This document shows, piece by piece, positions 11,688 to 21,484 of a stretch of DNA of 64,000 bases. A model generated the notes under the pieces. That model saw only the letters and a program-made list of their open reading frames with translations. It ran no database searches and had not been told where the DNA came from. The position numbers and the translations under genes are program-made. Position 1 is the stretch's first letter. Every line of letters begins with the position of its first letter. The stretch covers positions 253,203-317,202 of the forward strand of contig NZ_MCUW01000007.1 in NCBI RefSeq assembly GCF_002873335.1, in the 5' to 3' direction. This DNA is from Vibrio sp. 10N.286.49.B1. Lineage in GTDB: Bacteria > Pseudomonadota > Gammaproteobacteria > Enterobacterales > Vibrionaceae.

Positions 11688-11701
11688 GTTAAACGTTTTC
11701 A
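11688..11701. promoter_or_regulatory. GalR-type operator at the mgl start of transcription
   Basis: GTTAAACGTTTTCA carries the AAACGTTT core of the palindrome family and covers the predicted transcription start of mglB, so a bound repressor would block RNA polymerase. A weaker related sequence, CTAGAACGTTTTTA, follows at 11725-11738. Confidence 0.65.
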
Positions 11702-11781
11702 CGTTGAGCAATTTGTAAGCTGAACTAGAACGTTTTTACCCCTACAACTCAATTATAATATTAACAAATAGGACTTGTTCA

Positions 11782-12756
11782 ATGAGAAAGTTAACACTCT
11801 TGGCTGCACTGTGTGCTGGTATGGGCTTCGGAACTCAAGCGGTTGCAAGCACTACTGTTGGTTTTACAATCTATAAATATGACGATAACTTTATGTCGGT
11901 TGTTCGTCAGGCGATTGTGAAAGAAGCAGACAATGACAGCGATACTCGCGTATTGATGAATGACTCTCAAAACAGTCAATCAATGCAAAATGATCAAGTA
12001 GATGTCATGCTTGCTCGTGGTGTACAGGCGTTGGCAATCAACCTCGTTGACCCAGCAGCAGCACCAAGCATTATTAAGAAAGCGAAAATGGACGACGTGC
12101 CAATTGTTTTCTACAACAAAGAACCAAGCCGTAAAGCACTTGATAGTTACGATAAAGCGTATTATGTCGGTACCGATTCAAAAGAATCAGGCATTATCCA
12201 AGGCGATTTGATTGCCCAGCAGTGGAAGGCTAATTCATCTTGGGATAAGAATGGCGACGGCGTCATTCAATACGTTATGTTAAAAGGTGAACCTGGTCAC
12301 CCAGATGCAGAGGCGCGTACTTCTTATTCAGTAAAAACCATCAACGACAACGGAATTAAAACCGAAGAATTACACATGGATACAGGCATGTGGGATACCG
12401 CGATGGCAAAAGATAAGATGGATGCATGGTTGTCTGGCCCTAACGGTAGCAACATTGAAGTCGTTATCGCGAATAATGACGGCATGGCTATGGGCGCAGT
12501 AGAAGCTCTGAAAGGGGCGGGTACCGACATTCCTGTGTTTGGCGTTGATGCCCTTGCTGAAGCATTGGCGTTAGTTAAATCTGGCGCAATGGCTGGTACA
12601 GTTCTAAACGATGCGGATTCACAAGCAAAAGCAACATTTGAGCTAGCTCGTAACCTTGCAAACGGAAAAACAGCGACAGAAGGCACACAATGGGAAATGA
12701 CAGATAAAGTCGTTCGTGTCCCTTATGTTGGTGTTGATAAGTCAACGTTAGAGTAA
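11782..12756 (+). CDS. mglB: D-galactose/D-glucose-binding periplasmic protein
   Basis: High-affinity periplasmic receptor of 324 residues that delivers galactose or glucose to MglAC and is a chemotaxis receptor for Trg-type transducers in enterics. The signal peptide is about 22 residues (ending AVA), and the mature chain begins [17 protein letters not shown] as in enteric MglB. A calcium-binding loop is visible at residues 155-163 (DKNGDGVIQ). ATG is preceded by TAGGACTTG. It is the first gene of mglBAC, followed by a perfect hairpin, and sits behind a CRP-like site and GalR-type operators. Confidence 0.95.
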   Translation: MRKLTLLAALCAGMGFGTQAVASTTVGFTIYKYDDNFMSVVRQAIVKEADNDSDTRVLMNDSQNSQSMQNDQVDVMLARGVQALAINLVDPAAAPSIIKKAKMDDVPIVFYNKEPSRKALDSYDKAYYVGTDSKESGIIQGDLIAQQWKANSSWDKNGDGVIQYVMLKGEPGHPDAEARTSYSVKTINDNGIKTEELHMDTGMWDTAMAKDKMDAWLSGPNGSNIEVVIANNDGMAMGAVEALKGAGTDIPVFGVDALAEALALVKSGAMAGTVLNDADSQAKATFELARNLANGKTATEGTQWEMTDKVVRVPYVGVDKSTLE

Positions 12757-12768
12757 TACTTACCTTAT

Positions 12769-12797
12769 ATTTAGGGAGAACAATGTTCTCCCTAAAT
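12769..12797 (+). terminator. 13-bp perfect hairpin between mglB and mglA
   Basis: ATTTAGGGAGAAC and GTTCTCCCTAAAT form a perfect stem around the loop AAT. No long T-run follows, so it probably acts as a 3' stabiliser or partial terminator that keeps mglB mRNA more abundant than mglAC. The fold is visible; its role is inferred. Confidence 0.65.
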
Positions 12798-12898
12798 AAT
12801 ATAGAAATTATATAATTGAAATAGGTAACTGAGTAGTTATTACTTATTTTTGGTAAGTTGTGTCTTGTGGTTTATTGTAACAATAAGAAAGTGATGCC

Positions 12899-14407
12899 AT
12901 GGTTAATCAAGAACATGAATTCTTGTTAGAGATGACAGGGATTAGTAAAGAGTTTCCTGGGGTTAAGGCATTAGATAAAGTTAATTTAAAAGTTCGACCT
13001 AATTCTATTCATGCTCTTATGGGTGAGAATGGAGCTGGAAAGTCGACATTATTAAAATGCCTATTCGGAATATATGAGAAAAATGAAGGTGATATTGTCT
13101 TTTTAGGAAGTAATATTAACTTTCAATCATCAAAAGAAGCATTGGAATCCGGTGTTTCAATGGTTCACCAAGAATTAAATCAAGTACTTCAATGTACGGT
13201 GATGGATAACATTTGGCTTGGGCGATATCCTAAAAAAGGCTTCTTTGTCGATCACGATAAAATGTATCGTGACACAAAAGAAATTTTTGAAGAATTGGAT
13301 ATCAATATCGACCCCAAGGTTAAAGTAAGTACACTGTCTGTTTCTCAAATGCAGATGCTAGAGATCGCGAAGGCCTTTTCTTATGACGCCAAAATAGTCA
13401 TTATGGATGAGCCGACCTCTTCTTTAACTGAAAAAGAAGTCAACCATCTATTCACCATCATCAAAAAGCTGAAAGAGAAAGGCTGCGGTGTGGTGTATAT
13501 CTCCCATAAGATGGAAGAGATTTTTGCGATTTGCGATGAAATTACCATCCTACGAGACGGTCAATGGGTCATTACTCGTCCTCTACAGGGACTTGATATG
13601 GATGCCATTATATCGATGATGGTGGGACGTGAGCTGACGCAACGTTTCCCAGAGAAGAGTAACACCCCTAAAGAAATCGTTTTGGAGGTAAAAGGCCTCA
13701 CGGCATTGAATCAACCATCGATTCAAGATGTGTCTTTTGACTTAAAAGCAGGTGAGGTTCTTGGTGTTGCTGGCTTAGTTGGCTCTCGACGCACAGATAT
13801 TGTTGAAACGATATTCGGTGTACGTGAACGAAGTGAAGGTCAGGTTCTTCTTAACGGCAAAGAAATGAAAAACCGAGACGCCCACGAAGCGATTAATAAT
13901 GGCTTTGCTTTGGTCACGGAAGAACGTCGCTCTACTGGGATATACGGCAATCTAGATATCACTTTTAACTCCCTTGTGGCTAACGTCGATAATTATAAGA
14001 CTAAGTCGGGGTTACTCAGTAATAAGAAAATGAAAAGTGATACCCAGTGGGTTATTGATTCAATGAGCGTCAAGACACCATCTCATGACACCTCAATAGG
14101 ATCGTTGTCAGGTGGTAACCAGCAAAAAGTGATTATTGGTCGCTGGTTATTGACACAACCTGAAATATTAATGCTTGACGAACCTACTCGAGGTATCGAT
14201 GTCGGGGCTAAATTTGAAATCTATCAATTGATTCTTGAATTAGCTAAGAAAAATAAAGGTATTATTATTATTTCTTCTGAAATGCCAGAGTTACTAGGTA
14301 TTACTGACCGTATTTTAGTGATGAGTAATGGTCGAGCGGCTGGTGTCGTGGATACGAAAGAAACAACACAAAGTGAAATATTAGAGCTGGCCTCACGTTA
14401 CCTCTAG
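12899..14407 (+). CDS. mglA: Galactose/methyl galactoside import ATP-binding protein
   Basis: Fused double-ATPase of 502 residues that energises galactose import, class CUT2. The first domain has Walker [10 protein letters not shown] (residues 42-50) and Walker [11 protein letters not shown]. The second has the degenerate P-loop region [12 protein letters not shown], the signature LSGGNQQK and Walker [14 protein letters not shown], the normal asymmetry of this family. The ATG overlaps no other gene, and the gap to mglC is 10 bp. The 142-bp leader after mglB contains the hairpin and no clear gene. Confidence 0.95.
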   Translation: MVNQEHEFLLEMTGISKEFPGVKALDKVNLKVRPNSIHALMGENGAGKSTLLKCLFGIYEKNEGDIVFLGSNINFQSSKEALESGVSMVHQELNQVLQCTVMDNIWLGRYPKKGFFVDHDKMYRDTKEIFEELDINIDPKVKVSTLSVSQMQMLEIAKAFSYDAKIVIMDEPTSSLTEKEVNHLFTIIKKLKEKGCGVVYISHKMEEIFAICDEITILRDGQWVITRPLQGLDMDAIISMMVGRELTQRFPEKSNTPKEIVLEVKGLTALNQPSIQDVSFDLKAGEVLGVAGLVGSRRTDIVETIFGVRERSEGQVLLNGKEMKNRDAHEAINNGFALVTEERRSTGIYGNLDITFNSLVANVDNYKTKSGLLSNKKMKSDTQWVIDSMSVKTPSHDTSIGSLSGGNQQKVIIGRWLLTQPEILMLDEPTRGIDVGAKFEIYQLILELAKKNKGIIIISSEMPELLGITDRILVMSNGRAAGVVDTKETTQSEILELASRYL

Positions 14408-14417
14408 GGAAATTATT

Positions 14418-15425
14418 ATGGACGCTATTAAATCATACGCAAAGAAGCATTTAACCGAAGGTGCGATCTATGCGGTTCTATTTATATTATTGGCAATTAT
14501 TATTGTTCAAGAACCCTCTTTTTTAAGTTTAAGAAACTTTAGTAATATCCTGACGCAATCTTCTGTTCGTGTCATTATCGCATTGGGTGTTGCTGGATTA
14601 ATTGTTACGCAAGGTACCGATCTTTCGGCAGGTCGTCAGGTTGGTCTCGCTGCCGTTGTATCCGCAACCTTGCTACAATCCGTGGACAACGTGAATAAGG
14701 TATTCCCTGGTCTAGGTGATATCCCTATCGTAGCGGTTATCGTTGTGGTTTGTGCGTTAGGTGCGATCATCGGTTTGATTAACGGTATTATTGTGGCTTA
14801 CTTAAAAGTGACACCATTTATCGCGACCTTGGGCACAATGATCATCGTTTATGGTGTGAACTCGCTTTATTATGATTCAGTTGGGGCTTCCCCGATCGCT
14901 GGCTTCGACGAGCGCTTCTCCGAATTTACCCAAGGGTTTATTCGTATGGGAGACTTCAGGCTTTCCTATATCACTTTTTATGCCATTATCGCCATTGTTT
15001 TCATGTGGGTTCTTTGGAACAAAACAGTCTTTGGTAAAAATATCTTTGCAGTAGGTGGAAACCCAGAAGCAGCCAAAGTATCGGGTGTGAATGTCCCTGT
15101 GACACTGCTTAAAGTGTATGCATTATCGGGTGTATTCTATGGGTTTGCCGGTATGTTAGAAGCGGGCCGAATTGGCAGTGCAACTAACAACCTCGGCTTC
15201 TTATATGAGCTAGATGCTATCGCGGCTTGTGTGGTTGGTGGTGTCTCCTTTGCTGGTGGTGTGGGGAGTATTGCTGGTGTGGTTACCGGGGTGCTTATCT
15301 TTACTGTTATTAACTATGGGATGACCTATATTGGTGTTAACCCTTATTGGCAGTACATTATCAAGGGGTCAATCATCATCTTTGCGGTGGCCTTAGATTC
15401 GATGAAGTACGCGAATAAAAAGTAA
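14418..15425 (+). CDS. mglC: Galactose/methyl galactoside permease
   Basis: Inner-membrane subunit of 335 residues with about ten hydrophobic segments, CUT2 permease family (RbsC/XylH/MglC). Recognisable stretches are QGTDLSAGRQVGLAAVVSAT, ATLGTMIIVYGVNSLYYDS and GGNPEAAKVSGVNV. GAAATTATT precedes ATG, 10 bp after the mglA stop. A strong terminator follows directly, closing the mglBAC operon. Confidence 0.95.
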   Translation: MDAIKSYAKKHLTEGAIYAVLFILLAIIIVQEPSFLSLRNFSNILTQSSVRVIIALGVAGLIVTQGTDLSAGRQVGLAAVVSATLLQSVDNVNKVFPGLGDIPIVAVIVVVCALGAIIGLINGIIVAYLKVTPFIATLGTMIIVYGVNSLYYDSVGASPIAGFDERFSEFTQGFIRMGDFRLSYITFYAIIAIVFMWVLWNKTVFGKNIFAVGGNPEAAKVSGVNVPVTLLKVYALSGVFYGFAGMLEAGRIGSATNNLGFLYELDAIAACVVGGVSFAGGVGSIAGVVTGVLIFTVINYGMTYIGVNPYWQYIIKGSIIIFAVALDSMKYANKK

Positions 15426-15434
15426 CGACCTATA

Positions 15435-15467
15435 AAAGGGCTATCGATTCGATAGCCCTTTTTTTTA
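15435..15467 (+). terminator. Rho-independent terminator of mglBAC
   Basis: AAAGGGCTATC and GATAGCCCTTT pair around a GATT loop, followed by an unbroken run of T. It begins 10 bp after the mglC stop. Confidence 0.92.
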
Positions 15468-15483
15468 CGTGTTACTGAATGTT

Positions 15484-15498
15484 TGTAACCGTTTTACA
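15484..15498. promoter_or_regulatory. Upstream GalR-type operator of galE (external operator)
   Basis: TGTAACCGTTTTACA is an operator-like inverted repeat with one extra base compared with the others. Its centre is about 66 bp before the predicted galE transcription start and 97 bp from the downstream operator, a spacing compatible with repressor looping. Confidence 0.6.
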
Positions 15499-15506
15499 TC
15501 AAATGG

Positions 15507-15522
15507 AGTGACGGTGATCTCA
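15507..15522. promoter_or_regulatory. Putative CRP site of the gal promoter
   Basis: AGTGA-CGGTGA-TCTCA matches eight of ten CRP core positions. Its centre (15514.5) lies about 42 bp before the start predicted from the -10 box TATCAT, the class II position also used by E. coli galP1. Confidence 0.6.
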
Positions 15523-15544
15523 TTTTTAAGCAGTTATCCGCCCT

Positions 15545-15550
15545 TATCAT
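15545..15550 (+). promoter_or_regulatory. gal promoter -10 box
   Basis: TATCAT matches the -10 consensus at five of six positions and is placed correctly relative to the CRP-like site. Transcription would start near 15557, leaving a leader of about 165 nt before galE. Confidence 0.5.
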
Positions 15551-15579
15551 TATTAGCGAGCCTGTTTTTTTAATTTTCT

Positions 15580-15595
15580 GTGTAAACGTTTACAC
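15580..15595. promoter_or_regulatory. Downstream GalR-type operator of galE (perfect palindrome)
   Basis: GTGTAAACGTTTACAC is a perfect 16-bp palindrome, the best copy of the operator family in the window, about 31 bp downstream of the predicted start of transcription. It matches the internal-operator position of the E. coli gal operon in general layout. Confidence 0.8.
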
Positions 15596-15720
15596 TTTGA
15601 GAGTTTAGTCACAGATCGATCTTGATGACTGTTGCTACAATTTGCTTAGTTTAAATAAATAGCGCGAATTCACGGATCAAACATCGTGAATTAAAGGCAG
15701 ATAAAATCTAGGAGCGGAAT

Positions 15721-16737
15721 GTGAAAGTACTCGTGACAGGTGGAATGGGTTACATCGGTAGCCATACATGTGTGCAAATGCTAGAGAGTGGCATTGAACC
15801 GGTAATTATTGACAATCTTTGTAACGCCAAGCAATCCGTACTTTCCAGAATTAAAGCGCTCAGTGGTCAAACACCAACGTTTTATCATGGCGATGTCCGC
15901 GATGCCGAATTGCTTGAACGAATCTTCTCCGAACATGATATCCAATCCGTCATTCATTTTGCTGGTTTAAAAGCGGTGGGCGAATCAGTCGTTAAGCCTA
16001 TTGAATATTATGATAACAATGTAGCGGGTACGCTGGTGTTAGCCAATGCGATGCGAAATGCAGGGGTTAAAAGTATCATATTTAGCTCTTCTGCAACCGT
16101 CTATGGCGATCCTGAGATTGTGCCGATTACTGAGAATTCACCAGTGGGTAAGACGACTAACCCTTACGGCACGAGTAAATTCATGGTTGAACGCTGTTTA
16201 AGTGATGTCTTCACCTCCGACGAAGAATGGAGCATTACGTTGCTGCGGTACTTTAATCCAGTAGGAGCGCATCCGTCAGGAACGATGGGAGAAGACCCGC
16301 AAGGGATCCCAAATAATCTCATGCCATTTATTGCTCAAGTCGCCGTCGGTCGTCGTGACAAACTCTCCGTATTTGGTGACGACTATGACACACCTGATGG
16401 AACGGGAGTTCGTGACTACATCCACGTTATGGACCTAGCCGACGGGCATGTCGCGGCATTAAAAGCAGTAGGGCAAAAACAAGGCCTACATATCTATAAT
16501 CTCGGTACCGGTAAAGGAAGCAGCGTTTTAGACATGGTCGAGGCATTCAGCCTAGCATGTGGTAAGCCTGTCCCGTATGAGCTACACCCAAGGCGTCCTG
16601 GTGACATCGCAGAATGCTGGGCGAGCACGGCAAAAGCCGAGGCTGACTTGAATTGGAAAGCAAGCCGTTCTCTACGAGATATGACGGCTGACTCTTGGCG
16701 CTGGCAATCGAATAACCCGAACGGTTACGAGGAGTAA
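15721..16737 (+). CDS. galE: UDP-glucose 4-epimerase
   Basis: Cytoplasmic NAD-dependent short-chain dehydrogenase of 338 residues that interconverts UDP-galactose and UDP-glucose in the Leloir pathway and for surface polysaccharides. The glycine motif GGMGYIG lies at residues 7-13. The catalytic Ser is in FSSSATVYGD, and Y149 and K153 lie in NPYGTSKF, the same positions as in E. coli GalE. Translation starts at GTG with AGGAGCGGAAT before it. It is the first gene of galETKM. Confidence 0.96.
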   Translation: MKVLVTGGMGYIGSHTCVQMLESGIEPVIIDNLCNAKQSVLSRIKALSGQTPTFYHGDVRDAELLERIFSEHDIQSVIHFAGLKAVGESVVKPIEYYDNNVAGTLVLANAMRNAGVKSIIFSSSATVYGDPEIVPITENSPVGKTTNPYGTSKFMVERCLSDVFTSDEEWSITLLRYFNPVGAHPSGTMGEDPQGIPNNLMPFIAQVAVGRRDKLSVFGDDYDTPDGTGVRDYIHVMDLADGHVAALKAVGQKQGLHIYNLGTGKGSSVLDMVEAFSLACGKPVPYELHPRRPGDIAECWASTAKAEADLNWKASRSLRDMTADSWRWQSNNPNGYEE

Positions 16738-16814
16738 CGACTGCGGTAGATTGAACAAAGTTATAAATCTTGTGTTTTTCAAAGCGCTCGGCGCTGACGT
16801 ATTGAGTAAAGATA

Positions 16815-17867
16815 ATGTCGAATATTGAATTTAATCCTGTTGATCATCCACATCGTCGCTATAACCCATTAACTGGGCAGTGGATCCTTGTTTCTCCTCA
16901 TCGAGCCAAACGACCATGGAGTGGCCAGAGCGAAGAGGTGTCGAATGTTCAGATTCCTCACTATGATGCTGGTTGTTTTTTGTGCCCAACTAATGAGCGT
17001 ATTTCAGGTGATATCAATCCTGATTACAAGGGCACGTACGTTTTTAAAAATGATTTTGCGGCGTTGATGCCTGATTCACCTGATGCCCCTGAATCGACAA
17101 ACCCTTTATTTAAAACTCAAGGGGTGCGTGGTCTAAGTCGCGTGATTTGCTTTTCTCCCGACCACAGTAAGACGTTGCCAGAGCTTCCGCTTTCTGCATT
17201 GCGTTGCGTTGTAGATACATGGAATGAACAAATCGAAGAATTGGGACAAGATTATGTCTGGGTTCAAGCCTTTGAGAACAAAGGCGAGGCGATGGGCTGC
17301 TCACAACCGCACCCTCATGGTCAGGTTTGGGCCAACAGCTTTTTACCCAATGAAATCGAACGTAAAGACCGTCTAATGCGAGAGTATTACGCCGAGCAAG
17401 GTAGCAACCTGTTAGTTGATTATGTTACATCCGAAATGAAAGATGGGGCACGTACTGTCGTTGAAACCGAGCATTGGTTAGCAGTTGTGCCTTATTGGGC
17501 GGCCTGGCCATTCGAAACGATGCTATTACCTAAGGTACATATCCGCCGGATGAGTGAGCTGAGTGAGGAGCAAAAAGATGACCTCGCTGTAGCGATTAAA
17601 AAATTGACCGCACGTTACGATAATTTGTTTGAGTGTTCTTTCCCTTATTCCATGGGCTGGCATTACGCGCCGTTTTTTGATGAGGGAGAAGGGATTGAGC
17701 ACTGGCAGCTGCACGCCATGTTTTATCCGCCATTATTACGTTCTGCGACAGTTCGTAAGTTCATGGTGGGTTACGAAATGTTGGCGGAATCACAGCGTGA
17801 TTTGACTGCAGAGCAAGCCGCTGAACGCCTTCGTTCTTTAAGTGATGTGCACTATAAGCAACAATAA
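16815..17867 (+). CDS. galT: Galactose-1-phosphate uridylyltransferase
   Basis: Cytoplasmic HIT-superfamily enzyme of 350 residues that swaps UMP between UDP-glucose and galactose-1-phosphate. The active-site triad His-Pro-His is at residues 166-168 in [12 protein letters not shown], with H168 as the nucleophile that carries UMP. Cys-54 and Cys-57 (CFLC) and downstream His residues resemble the metal sites of the E. coli enzyme. It lies 77 bp after galE in the same direction without a terminator between. Confidence 0.96.
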   Translation: MSNIEFNPVDHPHRRYNPLTGQWILVSPHRAKRPWSGQSEEVSNVQIPHYDAGCFLCPTNERISGDINPDYKGTYVFKNDFAALMPDSPDAPESTNPLFKTQGVRGLSRVICFSPDHSKTLPELPLSALRCVVDTWNEQIEELGQDYVWVQAFENKGEAMGCSQPHPHGQVWANSFLPNEIERKDRLMREYYAEQGSNLLVDYVTSEMKDGARTVVETEHWLAVVPYWAAWPFETMLLPKVHIRRMSELSEEQKDDLAVAIKKLTARYDNLFECSFPYSMGWHYAPFFDEGEGIEHWQLHAMFYPPLLRSATVRKFMVGYEMLAESQRDLTAEQAAERLRSLSDVHYKQQ

Positions 17868-17890
17868 AACCATGAATTTATAAGTTTGAT

Positions 17891-17911
17891 GCATCGAGCA
17901 TAGCGCGATGC
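17891..17911 (+). repeat. Hairpin between galT and galK
   Basis: GCATCG and CGATGC form a 6-bp stem in the 69-bp galT-galK gap, 26 bp before the galK start. It could affect galK translation; no T-run follows. Confidence 0.35.
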
Positions 17912-17936
17912 CTCTGATATTTGAGAGTTATTATCT

Positions 17937-19091
17937 ATGAATGATTTAATCCAAAACGTAGCGAATGCCTTTACTCGAGTTGTTGGACATAAGCCCGCTC
18001 ACTTTGTACGAGCGCCTGGTAGAGTGAACTTAATTGGTGAGCATACCGACTATAATGATGGTTTTGTTTTGCCATGTGCCATTAACTATCAAACGATGGT
18101 TGCAACGACTAAGCGTGATGACAATATCGTAAGAGTCATCTCCGTTGATTATCAAGATGCAGTTGATGAGTTTGATATCACCCAAGAGATTTCGTTTCAG
18201 CCTAATAAAATGTGGGCGAACTATATCCGTGGCGTGGTGAAGTTCTTACTTGTACGCGGCTATAAGATCGGCGGTGCTGATATTGCGGTGTCAGGTAATG
18301 TACCGCAAGGCGCTGGCTTAAGTTCTTCCGCTGCGTTAGAGGTCGTGATAGGGCAAACCTTTAAAACTCTTTATGATTTAGACATTTCACAAGCTGACAT
18401 AGCCTTGAATGGTCAACAGGCTGAAAACGAGTTTGTGGGCTGTAACTGCGGTATCATGGATCAGCTTATTTCAGCAGAAGGTCAAGAGCATCATGCCTTG
18501 CTTATTGATTGTCGAAGCTTAGAAACACGCGCGGTTTCAATGCCAGAAGATATGTCTGTCGTCATCATTAACTCCAATAAACAGCGTGGCCTTGTTGATA
18601 GCGAATACAACACGCGCCGTGAACAGTGTGAAGAAGCCGCACGTATGTTTGGTGTGAAAGCATTGCGAGATGTCACGCTTGAACAATTCAATGACCGCAT
18701 TGATGAACTTGATGCTGTTGTCGCCAAACGTGCTCGCCATGTCATTACTGAAAACGACCGCACAGTTGAGGCTGCCGATGCACTTAGTCGCGGTGATATG
18801 AAGCGCATGGCGCAATTGATGGAGCAGTCTCACGTATCGATGCGTGATGATTTCGAAATCACAGTAAAAGAGGTCGACACGGTTGTTGATATCGTTAAAG
18901 GTGTGATTGGTGACCAAGGTGGTGTTCGCATGACGGGAGGAGGCTTTGGGGGCTGTATCGTTTCATTAGTTCCGCCTGCTCTTGTTGATGACATAGTGGC
19001 AGCACTGGATGAACAATATGAAGCCGCAACCGGCCTCAAAGAGTCTATCTACGTGTGCCAAGCAAAAAATGGTGCTGGTGTTATCTCATAA
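17937..19091 (+). CDS. galK: Galactokinase
   Basis: GHMP-family kinase of 384 residues that phosphorylates alpha-D-galactose at C1. The galactokinase signature [19 protein letters not shown] is near residues 28-46, the ATP-binding loop is [11 protein letters not shown], and the third GHMP motif is [10 protein letters not shown]. The position between galT and galM is the classical order. The start has a weak leader (GAGAGTTATTATCT). Confidence 0.97.
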   Translation: MNDLIQNVANAFTRVVGHKPAHFVRAPGRVNLIGEHTDYNDGFVLPCAINYQTMVATTKRDDNIVRVISVDYQDAVDEFDITQEISFQPNKMWANYIRGVVKFLLVRGYKIGGADIAVSGNVPQGAGLSSSAALEVVIGQTFKTLYDLDISQADIALNGQQAENEFVGCNCGIMDQLISAEGQEHHALLIDCRSLETRAVSMPEDMSVVIINSNKQRGLVDSEYNTRREQCEEAARMFGVKALRDVTLEQFNDRIDELDAVVAKRARHVITENDRTVEAADALSRGDMKRMAQLMEQSHVSMRDDFEITVKEVDTVVDIVKGVIGDQGGVRMTGGGFGGCIVSLVPPALVDDIVAALDEQYEAATGLKESIYVCQAKNGAGVIS

Positions 19092-19100
19092 GGAAGCGTC

Positions 19101-20171
19101 ATGTCTATTTCGATGGTTGATACGTTGACGGCTATGCAAGTACCTGACGGTAATCCTGTTGAGCTTATTGAATTAAGTAATGTCAACGGGATGGTGATTG
19201 GCGTGCTTGATGTTGGCGCGACGTGGGTCAGTTGCAAGGTTCCCCTTGATGGTGAGCCTGATGGTTGTCGAGAGGTCTTGCTGGGTTGCTTGGATTACAC
19301 TAAGCAAGTCAGCTACATGGGGGCGACGGTTGGCCGCTATGCCAATCGCATCAAGGCTGGGCAATTTTCTATCGAAGCGGATACTTATCAATTGGCTTTG
19401 AACCAAGCGGGCAATACGTTGCATGGTGGCAGCGACGGCTTCGATAAGCGTCGTTGGCAAGTGTTGGCGCAGGGAGTCAGTTTCGTTGAGTTGAAACTTT
19501 GCTCCGCTGATGGGGATCAAGGCTTTCCTGGAAATCTTACTGTCATTACCCGTTATGATCTGACCGATGACAATGAGGTGGTGATCAGCTATCGAGCGAC
19601 GACCGATTCGCCAACCGTGGTGAATCTAACCAATCATGCCTATTTTAACTTGCTGGGTGCTGAGAGCGGACAAGACTGTTTGGGACATCGTTTGATGGTC
19701 AACGCTGACCAGTTTTTGCCGTCCGATGAAAAGGGGATCCCACTGGGTGAACTGCAATCGGTGGTGGGCACGAGTTTTGATTTTAACGAATCAAAGCGTA
19801 TTGACACGCATTGGATGCAAGATGAGCATCAACAGCGTGCAAAAGGGTACGACCACTCCTTCTTGCTTAACCACGATGGCTTGGATGACAGACCTGTCGC
19901 CTATGTCCATTCCCCTGATGGCGCTTTAACGCTACAGGTATTTAGTAATAAACCTGCGATGCAGTTGTACACGGGAAATTACCTTGCTGGAACGCCAAAT
20001 CGCTCCAAGGGGTGCTATACCGATTACGCAGGGTTTGCATTAGAAACTCAATTCTTACCTGATTCACCTAACCATCCTGAATGGCCGCAGCCTAGCTGTA
20101 TTCTCCAGCCAGATCAGGAGTACTGGTATACGACGAGCTACCGCTTTGACATCTCGGGGGAGGAGTCATAG
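19101..20171 (+). CDS. galM: Aldose 1-epimerase (galactose mutarotase)
   Basis: Beta-sandwich enzyme of 356 residues that converts beta- to alpha-galactose, needed because LacZ releases the beta anomer and GalK takes the alpha anomer. Family motifs include NRIKAGQFS, NTLHGGSDGFDKR, the catalytic-His stretch NLTNHAYFNL and the catalytic Glu in ALETQFLPDSPNH. AAGGAAGCGTC precedes ATG, 9 bp after galK. It is the last gene of the gal operon, closed by a strong hairpin. Confidence 0.95.
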   Translation: MSISMVDTLTAMQVPDGNPVELIELSNVNGMVIGVLDVGATWVSCKVPLDGEPDGCREVLLGCLDYTKQVSYMGATVGRYANRIKAGQFSIEADTYQLALNQAGNTLHGGSDGFDKRRWQVLAQGVSFVELKLCSADGDQGFPGNLTVITRYDLTDDNEVVISYRATTDSPTVVNLTNHAYFNLLGAESGQDCLGHRLMVNADQFLPSDEKGIPLGELQSVVGTSFDFNESKRIDTHWMQDEHQQRAKGYDHSFLLNHDGLDDRPVAYVHSPDGALTLQVFSNKPAMQLYTGNYLAGTPNRSKGCYTDYAGFALETQFLPDSPNHPEWPQPSCILQPDQEYWYTTSYRFDISGEES

Positions 20172-20230
20172 AGGTAGCGCGTTGCCTTTACTTATTACTC
20201 GTTTGAGTAAGGGGGGAACAGAATAAGAAT

Positions 20231-20270
20231 AACCCCAGCTCGTCTTAATTTGAGCTGGGGTTCTTTTATT
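20231..20270. terminator. Terminator between convergent galM and galR
   Basis: AACCCCAGCTC and GAGCTGGGGTT form an 11-bp perfect stem with a 10-nt loop, followed by CTTTTATTTG. It lies 59 bp after galM and ends close to the galR stop, so it can serve the forward operon and perhaps galR. Confidence 0.85.
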
Positions 20271-21267
20271 TGATTCTTTCGACTGAATTGCGCTGAACCA
20301 AGGTTGGAGAGTAAACCAGCAGATCTTTATCGATGGTTTCATTGTTCGACAAAGAAATTGCAATTTGCGCCGCTTTTTCCGCCATCATTTTAATTGGGTA
20401 GCGAATCGTCGTGAGGCGTGGATATAAATATTTTGCAATTAATGCATCGTCAAAGCCGATAATCGACATCTGATTAGGCAGCTCAAATTGGTTTTCTTCG
20501 AGCACTGATAGCGCACCTGCCGCCATATTATCGTTGTAGGCCACGATGGCCGTTATCGGCAATGATTTTGTGAGTAGGTTTGTCATGGCTTTTTCGCCAC
20601 CATCACTGTCCGGCTCACCATATTCGATATAGCTTTTCGAAAGCTCGATATTATTGGCTTTGAGCGCTTCAAGATAACCTGCAAGGCGTTGATCCACATC
20701 TTCAATTTGATGAGATGAAGAGATGCACGCAATGTTGGTATGACCGTGACGGATGAGTTGCTCAGTGGCGAGGTAAGCCCCTTTATAATTGTCTAAGGAT
20801 ATACAGCGACCGGGAAGCTCTGGAATATTTCGGTTAATGTATACCAATGCCTTCACTTCTTCGGCATAGCGAATGAGTTCTTCGTCAGGCAGTGCCTTCG
20901 AGTGAATGACCAATGCATCGCAACGGCTGTTAATCAGCAGCTCAATTGCTTGTCTTTCTTCTTCGGCGTTGTGGTAGCCATTACCAATTAATATATGTTT
21001 ACCATGCTGGTGTGCCACATCATCGACCGCTTTCACCAATGTTCCGAAAAATGGGTCGGAGACATCACTTACCAATACACCCACGGTTTTAGTGCTTTGA
21101 CTGACGAGGGCTCTGGCATTGGCGTTAGGTCGATAACCAAGTTTTTTCATTGCGGCAGTGACCGACGCAATCGAAGCGGCACTCGCTTTGGGTGAGTTAT
21201 TGGTTACTCGAGAAACGGTGGCGACTGACACCCCAGCTTCTTTTGCGACATCTTTTATCGTTGCCAT
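20266..21267 (-). CDS. galR: LacI-family transcriptional repressor, GalR-type
   Basis: DNA-binding repressor of 333 residues. The LacI-type helix-turn-helix and hinge are at residues 1-58 (MATIKDVAKEAGVSVATVSR, then NANARALVSQSTKTVGVLV), followed by a periplasmic-binding-like effector domain. I chose the ATG giving MATIKDV, which has AGAGGTG before it; the frame stays open another 58 codons upstream but that stretch overlaps the operator. The gene faces galM. Operators of the GTAAACGTTTAC type occur before the lac, mgl and gal operons and before this gene, so it most likely represses all of them and itself, with galactose as inducer. Confidence 0.9.
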   Translation of the reverse strand: MATIKDVAKEAGVSVATVSRVTNNSPKASAASIASVTAAMKKLGYRPNANARALVSQSTKTVGVLVSDVSDPFFGTLVKAVDDVAHQHGKHILIGNGYHNAEEERQAIELLINSRCDALVIHSKALPDEELIRYAEEVKALVYINRNIPELPGRCISLDNYKGAYLATEQLIRHGHTNIACISSSHQIEDVDQRLAGYLEALKANNIELSKSYIEYGEPDSDGGEKAMTNLLTKSLPITAIVAYNDNMAAGALSVLEENQFELPNQMSIIGFDDALIAKYLYPRLTTIRYPIKMMAEKAAQIAISLSNNETIDKDLLVYSPTLVQRNSVERIK

Positions 21268-21390
21268 CTGACACCTCTTTTTATTTATAGAGTTATTAAA
21301 CGCTTGTCGTGTAAATATCGCAATCAATGTTTCACAAAATTGAACATTATGTGATGTGTGATGACATGCCCTGTGTGGTTTTAGGCTATA

Positions 21391-21404
21391 TGTAAACGTT
21401 ACAC
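21391..21404. promoter_or_regulatory. GalR-type operator upstream of galR (autoregulation)
   Basis: TGTAAACGTTACAC lies 124 bp before the galR start and just outside the terminator of the PTS gene. It belongs to the recurring operator family and suggests the repressor controls its own gene. Confidence 0.7.
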
Positions 21405-21423
21405 ACCGCGAGGGTGTTCGTGG

Positions 21424-21450
21424 ACAAAAAAAGCCCCTCAACGGGGCTTT
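21424..21450 (-). terminator. Terminator of the PTS IIABC gene
   Basis: On the reverse strand AAAGCCCC and GGGGCTTT pair around GTTGA, followed by TTTTGTCC. It lies about 100 bp past the PTS stop codon. Confidence 0.85.
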
Positions 21451-21484
21451 AGATTTATCAGAAACATCAGGTTTCTGTGCGAGG

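Larger units (their letters stand above)
11345..11781. other. Divergent control region, MATE gene / mglB
   Basis: This 437-bp region carries one GalR-type operator near the MATE gene and the mgl promoter with a CRP-like site plus one or two operators near mglB. I see no gene within it. Confidence 0.6.

Noticed and set aside
17891..17911. Terminator between galT and galK
   Set aside because: The stem is short and no T-run follows; galK is expected in the same transcript.
20266..21441. Longer reading frame for the GalR-type repressor starting 58 codons upstream
   Set aside because: The extra N-terminus has no LacI-family similarity and runs over the operator; MATIKDV with a good ribosome-binding site is the typical start.
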